Shown here one piece after another: positions 13,898-21,166 of a stretch of 24,137 nucleotides of DNA. A model generated the notes under the pieces. The model searched no databases. It saw only the letters and a program-made list of their open reading frames with translations, and was not told the DNA's origin. The stretch is taken from NCBI GenBank assembly GCA_023231265.1, contig JALNVT010000012.1, positions 1 to 24,137 of the forward strand, given 5' to 3'. The DNA comes from Sphaerochaetaceae bacterium. GTDB lineage: Bacteria; Spirochaetota; Spirochaetia; Sphaerochaetales; Sphaerochaetaceae. A program made the translations under genes and the position numbers. The stretch's first letter is position 1. Each line of letters starts with the position of its first letter.

Positions 13898-16465
13898 CTA
13901 TCTAGCCTCTTTCTTTTTTTTATAGGGTGTTCCACCTAAAGGTAATTCAGTTCTGAAGATACCATCATCTCTCCAATATGCCATCTGACAGGCAGGAGCA
14001 GAAGGAATAGTTGCAAGTTCACCTATACCCTTGGCACCATATGAATAAGGAGTTTTTCCATCAGCATGAGTGAATAAAGCTTCAACTTCAGGCATCTGAG
14101 TTGATCTGAGCAATCCCAAAGTACCATATTTGACTTTCAAGTAACCACCATCAATCATGAAGTCTTCAGTCAAACCGTAACCGATTCCCATTGCAACTCC
14201 ACCTTCAATTTGACCTTCAAGTGCTGTTAAGTTAACAATGGTACCAACATCACTGCACATTGTAACTTTCTTAACTTTCTTATCATCACCAAGCTCCACA
14301 ACTTCAGCTGAATAGCTATATGCAACGTGTGATACAGGATTTTTCTTATCTGATGTTATTGGATCTGTTTGGAAAGAGAAGATACCTTCAAATTCCTGAC
14401 CTTCCAAATCAGCTAAAGTTTTGCCTTTCTCAAATTCTGCTTTTATCTTTTCAGCTGCTCTTTTTACAGCTTCACCGGTAAATACAGTCTGACGAGAAGC
14501 AGTACTTGTACCACTATCAGGAGTTCTGACAGTATCAGGAGTCTCAACAAATACTTGATCACGACTTACATGTAAAGTCTCACCAACCATCTGCATTGTC
14601 ATTGTAGCAATACCTTGTCCCATACAAGCAGCACTTGTTCTCACATGAATTATGCCATCTTGAATAGATAAGATACATTGTCCTTCATCAGGAAATCCAA
14701 CACCAATACCACTGTTTTTGAATGCTATTGCAAGACCGTTCTTGGGGTTTCTGTAATATGCATCCTTTACACCTTCAAGACATCTTTTTATAGCACAATC
14801 TGGTCCAGCAATCTGACCGTTAGGCATGGTATCACCAGGTTTGAGAGCATTCAAATACTTGAATTCATAAGGATCCATACCAACTTTTTCAGCCAGAAGG
14901 TTCATGTTAGATTCAATTGCGAAACAGCTCTGTGTGACACCAAATCCTCTGAATGCACCACCAGGTACGTTGTTTGTATAAATAGCCTTACCCACAACAT
15001 CAATGTTCTGATAATTATAAGGACCTGATGCGTGTGTACATGCTCTTTGAAGTACAGGACCACCGAGAGATGCATAAGCACCAGTATTAGCTAGAATTAA
15101 AGCTTTTGTACCAGTAACTCTACCATTTTCATCACAACCTGTTGTTACAGTCATTTCCATTGGGTGTCGTTTTGGATGAACACTCAAGCTCTCTTGACGT
15201 GTGAGATGTAATTTACATGGTTTCTTCGTTATGTAAGCCATAAGAGCTACATGATGCTGAACACTCATGTCTTCCTTACCACCAAATCCACCACCAACAA
15301 GAGTTGATTGAATATGAACCTTCTCAGGTGGAAGTTTTAACATCCTACAGATTTCACGTTGCTCATCATAAATAGATTGAGATGATGTATATAGAAATAC
15401 TCCGTCTCCATCAGGTTTTGCAACAGCACACTCAACTTCCATGAATGCATGTTCAGTATAAGGAGTGCTGTATGTTTTTGTAACAACATACTTACTGTTT
15501 TTCAGAGCCTCATCCACATTACCACGTGATATATGCTCTACATCCAGAATGTTTCCACCCTCATGAATCGATGGAGCATCGTCAGCTAAAGCCTTCTCTA
15601 TAGTATCAACTACTGGAAGTACCTCATATTCGATGTCTATCAAACTCATAATTTCATCAAGACTGTCCAATGATTTAGCTGCGATTATTGCAATACCATC
15701 ACCGATGTAACGAGTGGTATCACCTTCTGCAATCAAAACATCCCAGTCATGAACAATATGTCCAAGTTTGTTTTCAGGAACATCTGCTGCAGTTGCAATA
15801 TAAACACAATCTGGATGTTTTCTAGCTGCAGTTAGATCCAATTTCTTGACAATAGCTCTTGGGTAAGCTGCACGAAGCACCTTACACTGAAGCATGCCAT
15901 CTAAATAGATGTCATCAGTAAACACACCTGTTCCCAATGCTTTTTCAATAGCATCTGGACGTGTGAATCTCATATCAAGATGTGGATTGTCTTCAAGTGC
16001 TGGAATGGGAAGATCTTCCCTGAAATATCTAGCACAATCTAGAATTGCCTGTTCAATTTTAATATAGCCAGTACATCGGCAGATATTACCTTGAATGCAT
16101 TTTTTCACTTCTTCTCTTGTTGGGTTTAAATTAACGTCTAATAACGACTTTGCACTCATCACCATTCCTGGTGTGCAGAAACCGCACTGAACTGCTCCTG
16201 CATTAGCAAAGCAGTAGCCATAAACGTCTTGCTCTCTTTTGGTTAGCCCCTCAATGGTAATGATGTTCTTACCATCCAATTTAGAAGTCTTGTTTACACA
16301 AGCTTTTGTTTTTTTTCCGTCAATAATTACAGTACAGGTACCACAAGCCCCTTCACTGCAACCATCTTTTGAACCATAAAGATTCAAGTTCTCTCTTAAA
16401 AATCTAAGCAAACTTTTATCTAAGTCTGTAGAAACGGATTTACCGTTCACATTGAAAGTATGCAC
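13898..16465 (-). CDS. Xanthine dehydrogenase-like molybdenum hydroxylase ([2Fe-2S]-Mo fusion, no FAD domain)
   Basis: An 855-residue protein of the xanthine oxidase family. An N-terminal plant-type [2Fe-2S] domain has C36, C41, C44 and C56 (GCSEGACGTC, KACV). The second [2Fe-2S] domain has C94, C97, C129 and C131 (QCGFCTPGM, NICRCTGY). The molybdopterin-cytosine-dinucleotide domain starts near 165. E398 in GGGFGGKED and R506 in FRGFG match the two substrate residues that distinguish xanthine dehydrogenase (bovine E802, R880) from aldehyde oxidase. The base is E816 in GIGELATIPSAPA. There is no FAD domain and no FAD-subunit gene next to it, an arrangement like Desulfovibrio aldehyde oxidoreductase. 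The start is GTG at 16463-16465, 7 nt after a perfect AGGAGG (16473-16478); an upstream in-frame GTG would put that site inside the gene. Purine hydroxylation is favoured; other N-heterocycles or aldehydes are possible. Confidence 0.88.
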   Translation of the reverse strand: MHTFNVNGKSVSTDLDKSLLRFLRENLNLYGSKDGCSEGACGTCTVIIDGKKTKACVNKTSKLDGKNIITIEGLTKREQDVYGYCFANAGAVQCGFCTPGMVMSAKSLLDVNLNPTREEVKKCIQGNICRCTGYIKIEQAILDCARYFREDLPIPALEDNPHLDMRFTRPDAIEKALGTGVFTDDIYLDGMLQCKVLRAAYPRAIVKKLDLTAARKHPDCVYIATAADVPENKLGHIVHDWDVLIAEGDTTRYIGDGIAIIAAKSLDSLDEIMSLIDIEYEVLPVVDTIEKALADDAPSIHEGGNILDVEHISRGNVDEALKNSKYVVTKTYSTPYTEHAFMEVECAVAKPDGDGVFLYTSSQSIYDEQREICRMLKLPPEKVHIQSTLVGGGFGGKEDMSVQHHVALMAYITKKPCKLHLTRQESLSVHPKRHPMEMTVTTGCDENGRVTGTKALILANTGAYASLGGPVLQRACTHASGPYNYQNIDVVGKAIYTNNVPGGAFRGFGVTQSCFAIESNMNLLAEKVGMDPYEFKYLNALKPGDTMPNGQIAGPDCAIKRCLEGVKDAYYRNPKNGLAIAFKNSGIGVGFPDEGQCILSIQDGIIHVRTSAACMGQGIATMTMQMVGETLHVSRDQVFVETPDTVRTPDSGTSTASRQTVFTGEAVKRAAEKIKAEFEKGKTLADLEGQEFEGIFSFQTDPITSDKKNPVSHVAYSYSAEVVELGDDKKVKKVTMCSDVGTIVNLTALEGQIEGGVAMGIGYGLTEDFMIDGGYLKVKYGTLGLLRSTQMPEVEALFTHADGKTPYSYGAKGIGELATIPSAPACQMAYWRDDGIFRTELPLGGTPYKKKKEAR

Positions 16466-16569
16466 AGTGTTTCCTCCTAAAGTTAACACGATGTGTATAA
16501 CATAAAAATCTGCGTGTCGCTTAGTTGTCCGAATCTAGAGGACTAATTCTGTGATACAACGCTGTATAT

Positions 16570-16598
16570 ATTCTCTCAGATAGCTATTCGAATGTCAA
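16570..16598 (-). promoter_or_regulatory. Promoter of the xanthine dehydrogenase gene
   Basis: On the minus strand: a perfect -35 TTGACA (16593-16598), a 17-bp spacer and a weak -10 GAGAAT (16570-16575). It leaves a leader of ~100 nt with a loose hairpin (TTAGTCC / GGACAACTAA). An 8-bp palindrome ATTCGAAT (16586-16593) lies next to the -35 and a 12-bp one, CGTTAATTAACG (16614-16625), lies just upstream; either could be an operator. Confidence 0.45.
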
Positions 16599-16625
16599 GG
16601 TTATTGAACTTTACGTTAATTAACG

Positions 16626-17051
16626 AGTGTGTAATTTATAATCTACATATTTTATGAATTCAAAAATTAACTATACAAAAAAAAACTACTTTTTCAAAAA
16701 TACAATGGAAATAAAAAAAATAATGTACCTAAATTTGTTACACTTGTATTATAGTATATAAAACTGAATATTAAAACAATAAAATATATTAATTGTATTT
16801 ATAAGTGATTTTAATGATGATTGATTTTGTAGAGATTTAGAGCACAATTTGATATTTATTCAAATATCAATTGGAGATCTGTTCTGTTTTTTGTGCGATT
16901 ATTCATCAATCAAAATGACCATTTTATATCAATATTTTTTTATCAATATTTTTTTCCAGTCAACTTGAATCGCAGTTTGAGCCCATATCTTTAAGGATTC
17001 TTAATGAACTTGCATTGTATAATGAAGATTGCAAAAACCCAAACTTTAAAA
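16626..17051. other. Gene-free AT-rich region with structured elements
   Basis: No coding frame is supported. It holds a long hairpin at 16845-16873: CAA + TTGATATTT paired with AAATATCAA + TTG, loop ATTC, one bulged T. GCACAA just outside can pair with TTGTGC near 16890. A perfect 14-bp tandem repeat follows at 16927-16954. A small untranslated RNA is possible but unproven. Confidence 0.35.
16927..16954. repeat. Tandem 14-bp direct repeat
   Basis: TATCAATATTTTTT occurs twice back to back with no mismatch. The unit is AT-only apart from one C, so replication slippage is an adequate explanation. Confidence 0.7.
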
Positions 17052-17083
17052 AAAATCCTGAATATTTTACTATTCAGGATTTT
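17052..17083 (-). terminator. Terminator of the 134-residue protein gene
   Basis: A perfect 13-bp stem, AAAATCCTGAATA (17052-17064) / TATTCAGGATTTT (17071-17083), with loop TTTTAC. On the minus strand the T run of the stem continues for eight T. It begins 23 bp past the stop. Confidence 0.85.
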
Positions 17084-17106
17084 GTACCATCAAGATTTTA
17101 AATCTA

Positions 17107-17511
17107 TTAAGCTGCTACTTTCTTTGTAAAATGTGATATAAATTTACCAACTGAGTTACCGTATTTGATGCAGTAATCTTGTACAGCATATGGTGCTTCA
17201 ACTTCTCTACCTAGATTGATAGATAGAAGCAATTGATGATCACATAATTCAAAGAACAATTCATTTCTCTCTTTGTTTGAGAAGCTAACTACAGTCAATA
17301 AATTTTCCATCTGAACTGCAATTGGTCTGTAAACATTTTCCATCCAAGAAAATGCTGCCTGATCGAATGATACCTTCATATTCAACTTTTTGTCCAAAAA
17401 GTATTTGTGACCTTCAATTTGATTTAAAAGTGCATTCATATCAGATTCTACGAATGTTTCGCTTAATGAGTCTATTACATTAGCGACTATAAGTGTTTTT
17501 TCGTTTTTCAT
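17107..17511 (-). CDS. Uncharacterised 134-residue protein with a duplicated H-x3-L-x3-L motif
   Basis: I do not recognise this protein with confidence. It is predicted helical, soluble and without a signal peptide. Two segments 57 residues apart share the same spacing: H35-L39-L43-V47-A52-W56 and H92-L96-L100-V104-A109-Y113. The second, DHQLLLSINLGREVEAPYAVQDY, resembles from memory the H(K/R)W-x-LSE segment near the end of DUF4032 proteins, but no kinase-like part is present. The ATG follows AGAGGAAAA at normal distance, and an inverted repeat GAATGA / TCATTC (17525-17541) sits just before it and could mask or mark the site. It is an isolated single gene with a strong terminator and ~770 bp of empty upstream DNA, suggesting individual regulation. 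Confidence 0.75.
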   Translation of the reverse strand: MKNEKTLIVANVIDSLSETFVESDMNALLNQIEGHKYFLDKKLNMKVSFDQAAFSWMENVYRPIAVQMENLLTVVSFSNKERNELFFELCDHQLLLSINLGREVEAPYAVQDYCIKYGNSVGKFISHFTKKVAA

Positions 17512-18285
17512 ATATTTTTCCTCTGAATGATTATTTCATTCATCTTGTATTTCTTAATTACATTTGTAATATACAGTTCAACTAACAAAAAATCAATAGC
17601 ATCTAACATGGTATTACAAATCACACAATAGTACAAATTTAGCATTTATAGAACAAATTTAACATCATGAATTCTTTTTTAAATCTTTCTTATCAAATTT
17701 TTAACATGTAAACGTTTACTATGATTTTTTTTGTAATTTTAATTACTTATAATGCAAGAAATTATAATATAGATTATATTTTTTTGTAAAAAAAAATTAC
17801 TCTAACACTTTTTTAACAAATTTTCTTGAATGACAATAAAAAAACTTCAAAAAAAATATTAATTTATCGATAAATCTTTATTTTTACACCTTTTTAGGCA
17901 AATTTATATAACCATTCTGTATTATTTTTGTATTTTTTACAATTTTGTATCATATTTTTTTATAAAAGAAATACCACACTCACTCTTTTCTCTACTGTTA
18001 TATAGCTAATAACCCTTTATTCAAGATGGAGAATATCCAGACAATCAATAAGTCGCATTACTGTTTTCAATTCAATCAATTTACAAAACAATTTCAATGA
18101 AAATCAGAAGGCTCAATCCATACTTGTGGATTACTGCGTCTCATGATAGATATATACTTATTTTTAAATCTAACATCTTCACCCATTAGTACATATGTAA
18201 CAAAACAAAGTAATCATATAAAACTGATTGCTATTGAGCAAGAAACCTAATATCATTGTCACAAATACACACCAGAAGGATAACA
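17512..18285. other. Large AT-rich regulatory region between divergent genes
   Basis: About 770 bp without a supported gene. Its features are the near-repeat ACAAATTTA(G/A)CAT at 17633-17645 and 17653-17665 (20 bp apart, two helical turns), a LacI-operator-like palindrome (17708-17719), a 14-bp palindrome ATTTATCGATAAAT (17862-17875), long A and T runs, and a small hairpin AATCCA / TGGATT (18115-18132). Promoters for the 134-residue protein (minus) and the MFS gene (plus) must lie here; I could not place either firmly. Confidence 0.45.
17708..17719. promoter_or_regulatory. LacI-family operator-like palindrome
   Basis: GTAAACGTTTAC is a perfect 12-bp palindrome with the central CG and flanking T(G)TAAA/TTTA that LacI-family regulators and CcpA-type cre sites use. 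It lies ~200 bp upstream of the 134-residue protein start and ~570 bp upstream of the MFS start. No LacI-family gene is in the window. Confidence 0.4.
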
Positions 18286-19506
18286 ATGATATATTCAAAA
18301 CTCCCCAAAGGTATATGGGCATTGGCACTTATCAATTTCATAAACGGAGCTGGTAATTTTATATTCCCATTTCTAACTTTATTTTTGACAATAAAGCTTG
18401 GATATTCAGCAACATACGCGGGAATTTTTACCATGATATCTCTCAGTATGTATGTTCCAGGTTCGCTCTTTTCAAGCCACATAGCAGATAAGGTTTCAAG
18501 AAAAAAGGTCATGATTATCTCACAGATTTTATGTGGTATGGCAATGATACTTTGTGGTCTGATGATGGAGCAGAAAGAGATTGTTCCATACTTGATGCTC
18601 TTGATCTTTCTTTTTGATGGAGCAACAGATCCAGCTAGAGCAGCAATTCATGCAGACCATACAACATTCAACAACAGAAAAGAAGCCTTCTCATTGTTCT
18701 ACCTTGCTTACAACATTGGCTTTGCTATTGGCCCAATGATTGCAGGTATACTCTTCAACAATTATCCAAAATGGTTGTTTTTAGGAAATGGTATAATAAC
18801 ATTATTTGCAACCTTGTGTGTTGCTTTTCTGATTGAGGATAAAAAACCAACAGACAAGGATCTCGATGAAAGCATGAACTCAAACCAGAGTGATAAAGCT
18901 GTTGAAGGTTCCATCTTCAAAGTTTTCAAGGAGAGGCCCCTTCTTCTAACTTATATTGGAATATCATCCATATTTGGAGTTGGTATCGCGATGGCATTCT
19001 TTGCCCTACCTCTATATCTAACAGACTTATTTGACTCTTTTGGTCCAGCTTACTATGGAAGAATCATGAGTCTCAACGCAATCACAGTTATTATATGCAC
19101 ACCTCTTCTTGTTAGATTCTCTTCAAACAAACATCCTTTGAGATTGATTTCATTTTCAATGATACTGTACATAATAAGTTACTTAACAATGGGTTATGTA
19201 AACACATTCTTTTTCATTGCAGGTCTTGTTGTTCTATTCAGTATTGGTGAGGTATTTTCTGCAACAAATCATAGCTACTTTGTTATGAACCAAACACCAC
19301 TTGGACACAGAGCCAGATTTTCTTCAATACAATCCATATTGGAAGGTGCAGGCTTTGCTGTTGGACCACTTTTAGGAGGTGCCATAATTGACAATCATGG
19401 ATTTCTGACAATATTTATAACATCAAGCTCTCTTTTGATTTTTTGTTTTTTTGCACTTCAATTAATTAGAATAGGATATTCAAAAAAAGATGGAACAAAA
19501 TATTAA
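18286..19506 (+). CDS. MFS transporter, multidrug-efflux type
   Basis: A 406-residue inner-membrane protein with about 12 transmembrane segments. The MFS motif A is GSLFSSHIADKVSRKKVM (about 59-76) between TM2 and TM3. A TM5-like stretch IGFAIGPMIAGILF (motif C type, typical of drug:H+ antiporters) follows. The middle loop is charged (EDKKPTDKDLDESMNSNQSDK), and the C-terminal half contains EGAGFAVGPLLGGAIID. The start chosen is the ATG at 18286, 6 nt after AGAAGG (18274-18279); the in-frame TTG 30 bp upstream has no such site. A DUF3842 gene follows after 20 bp, probably in the same transcript. Substrate unknown. Confidence 0.88.
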   Translation: MIYSKLPKGIWALALINFINGAGNFIFPFLTLFLTIKLGYSATYAGIFTMISLSMYVPGSLFSSHIADKVSRKKVMIISQILCGMAMILCGLMMEQKEIVPYLMLLIFLFDGATDPARAAIHADHTTFNNRKEAFSLFYLAYNIGFAIGPMIAGILFNNYPKWLFLGNGIITLFATLCVAFLIEDKKPTDKDLDESMNSNQSDKAVEGSIFKVFKERPLLLTYIGISSIFGVGIAMAFFALPLYLTDLFDSFGPAYYGRIMSLNAITVIICTPLLVRFSSNKHPLRLISFSMILYIISYLTMGYVNTFFFIAGLVVLFSIGEVFSATNHSYFVMNQTPLGHRARFSSIQSILEGAGFAVGPLLGGAIIDNHGFLTIFITSSSLLIFCFFALQLIRIGYSKKDGTKY

Positions 19507-19526
19507 ACTGTGCAATAATTGTATGC

Positions 19527-19946
19527 ATGAAAAAAGAGATACAGATAACAGTAATAGATGGACAAGGTGGCTCTCTAGGAAGAACTCTTGTTAAAAGAAT
19601 AAAGAAGGAATTTCCAGATATTTTTGTATTGGCAATTGGAACCAACTCACTTGCAACAAGTGCAATGCTATCAAGTGCTCCTGATGCAATAGCAACAGGA
19701 GAGAATCCTGTTCTCGTAGCAGCTAGAAAATCTACCATAATAATTGGAGCTTTAGGAATCATGATAGCAGATGCTCTACATGGCGAGATAACTCCAAAAA
19801 TGGCTTTGGCTCTCGGTCAATCTGAAGCTCATAAAATTTTGATTCCAATAAGTCGTTGCAACACAAGCATTGCCGGTACTGAAAAGATTGGAATGGACAA
19901 CTTAATTGGTAACAGCATTGAAATTATAAGGAAGGAACTCTTCTAA
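19527..19946 (+). CDS. DUF3842 family protein
   Basis: A 139-residue protein matching the DUF3842 pattern. It opens with a Rossmann-like VIDGQGGSLGRTLV (9-22). LAIGTNSLATSAMLSSAPDAIATGENPV, IIIGALGIMIADALHGEITPKMA and HKILIPISRCNTSIAG follow. No function is established for the family that I know of; the GQGG loop and the conserved ATGEN and cysteine suggest nucleotide or cofactor binding. The ATG comes 20 bp after the MFS stop, without a clear Shine-Dalgarno, so translational coupling is likely. A weak hairpin TTCTTA / TAAGAA (19956-19971) follows but is not a convincing terminator. Confidence 0.85.
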   Translation: MKKEIQITVIDGQGGSLGRTLVKRIKKEFPDIFVLAIGTNSLATSAMLSSAPDAIATGENPVLVAARKSTIIIGALGIMIADALHGEITPKMALALGQSEAHKILIPISRCNTSIAGTEKIGMDNLIGNSIEIIRKELF

Positions 19947-19992
19947 TCAGAGAACTTCTTAATTATAAGAAATAAGAGTTTTCAATTTTTTA

Positions 19993-20021
19993 TTGACAAA
20001 AATAAATTAAAAACGTAGTAT
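19993..20021 (+). promoter_or_regulatory. Promoter of the metal ABC operon
   Basis: A perfect TTGACA (19993-19998), a 17-bp spacer and TAGTAT (20016-20021). The predicted start is near 20028, giving a ~110-nt leader that contains two hairpins. Confidence 0.6.
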
Positions 20022-20072
20022 CAAAAACATGATTTCAGGAAGAAATCAAATATAATAAATTATTGTTTTTCT

Positions 20073-20124
20073 ATAGCCAGGAAGGCTTGACTTATATCGT
20101 CAACCCTTACTGGTTATTTTTTTT
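20073..20124 (+). terminator. Leader hairpin with T run ahead of the metal ABC operon (possible attenuator)
   Basis: A long stem. The left arm is ATAG-CCAG-G-AAGG-C-TTGAC and the right arm is GTCAA-C-CCTT-A-CTGG-TTAT: 17 pairs including one G-T, two single mismatches, and a 7-nt loop (TTATATC). Eight T (20117-20124) run straight into the Shine-Dalgarno GGGGAGG. An upstream hairpin GATTTC / GAAATC (20031-20047) carries CAGGAAG, which repeats the core of the left arm (20078-20084) and could pair with CTTACTG of the right arm. This offers a switch between two structures. A double-stranded metalloregulator site is an alternative reading. Confidence 0.55.
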
Positions 20125-20137
20125 GGGGAGGAAAAAA

Positions 20138-21166
20138 ATGGATCCGCTCACTCATGATTTACAAAATGGAGATACACTCAATATATTTGAAAAAAATCAT
20201 TTGATATTCAAATCAAGTGGTAACTGGTTGAACCCTTTATTTGAAGCTGATGAATTCTTTAAATCATCAACTCAGGTATATGAAGATCTATCTGCACATG
20301 ATACTGCAGGAGGAAAGGCTGCCGCTGCTCTCATGATCAGAATGGGAATAAAAAGAGTTAAATTCAACCTGGTCAGTGATTTGGCTGCAGACCTTCTTGA
20401 AAAGAATGGCATTGAACTTCTTTACGACAGAAAAGTGGACAAACTCAAATGCATGACTGAAGATGCACTGAAGGATGAAGGGAACTTAAACAACATCTAT
20501 TCATTTTTAAGAATAAAATCAGGTAGAGTATCAGGACTTCCTATCGATATAAAGAATCTATCAATTGGATACAATAAAAAGGTTGTTTTCAGAAATCTCA
20601 ATCTGAACTTGAAAGCAGGTGAATGTGTTGTCATTCAAGGTGAAAATGGTATCGGAAAAACAACACTTATAAGAACCCTTTTGGGTGAGATTCCACCAGT
20701 AAATGGCAGTATCAAGATAGAAGATAAAAACATCTCTCAAATCGATAAGGGAATAATTGGATATATAAAACAGGAAAAAGAGAAGCAGAACTTCCCAACA
20801 AGTGTCAGAGAGGTTGTTCAGATGGGTGTGAGAGAGAAACTCAACAAAAAAGATCTAGCCATGCTTGTTGATACAAGTCTGAGAAAATGCAGAGCTCAAT
20901 CTTTAATTGATAGGAATTATTACACCCTGTCAGGAGGAGAGAAACAGAGAGTATCCATTGCAAGAACCATTGCTCAGAAAGCCAAGATACTTATCTTTGA
21001 TGAGCCAACCTCTTTTCTTGATCAGAACAGTGAAAAAGAACTTGTTGAGCTGCTTCAATCACTAGGAACAAATCAGATGCCCACAATAATCTGCGTGACT
21101 CATGATCCGATACTTATAAAGAGACTCAATTGGAAGGTCTGCAAGATGGAGAGACAGGATGCTTAG
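20138..21166 (+). CDS. DUF1893-ABC ATPase fusion of a metal (zinc/manganese-type) transporter
   Basis: A 342-residue cytoplasmic protein. Residues ~15-115 match DUF1893 (TM1506-like, deaminase-type fold). They read LIFKSSGNWLNPLFE, then HDTAGGKAAAALMIRMGIKRV, LVSDLAADLLEKNGIELLYDRKVDKLKC and MTED; C105-MTE stands where the family has CPME. Residues ~135-342 form a ZnuC-like ATPase: Walker A GENGIGKTT (168-176), signature LSGGEKQR (from 264), Walker B ILIFDEPTSFLD (284-295) and H322. The start is fixed by GGGGAGG, 6 nt before the ATG; the frame runs further upstream only through the leader hairpin. The permease gene overlaps the 3' end by 8 bp. The N-terminal domain may sense or bind a ligand that controls the ATPase; that is inference. 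Confidence 0.87.
   Translation: MDPLTHDLQNGDTLNIFEKNHLIFKSSGNWLNPLFEADEFFKSSTQVYEDLSAHDTAGGKAAAALMIRMGIKRVKFNLVSDLAADLLEKNGIELLYDRKVDKLKCMTEDALKDEGNLNNIYSFLRIKSGRVSGLPIDIKNLSIGYNKKVVFRNLNLNLKAGECVVIQGENGIGKTTLIRTLLGEIPPVNGSIKIEDKNISQIDKGIIGYIKQEKEKQNFPTSVREVVQMGVREKLNKKDLAMLVDTSLRKCRAQSLIDRNYYTLSGGEKQRVSIARTIAQKAKILIFDEPTSFLDQNSEKELVELLQSLGTNQMPTIICVTHDPILIKRLNWKVCKMERQDA

Noticed and set aside
16466..16489. Upstream GTG start for the xanthine dehydrogenase
   Set aside because: It would place the perfect AGGAGG inside the coding region; the GTG 7 nt after that site gives the family N-terminus.
16614..16625. CGTTAATTAACG palindrome as a proven operator
   Set aside because: Perfect 12-bp palindromes are expected several times by chance in 24 kb of AT-rich DNA; it is kept only as a note in the promoter entry.
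20063..20137. In-frame N-terminal extension of the DUF1893-ABC protein from a TTG
   Set aside because: The extension is translated from the leader hairpin and T run, has no family similarity, and the ATG at 20138 has a perfect GGGGAGG.
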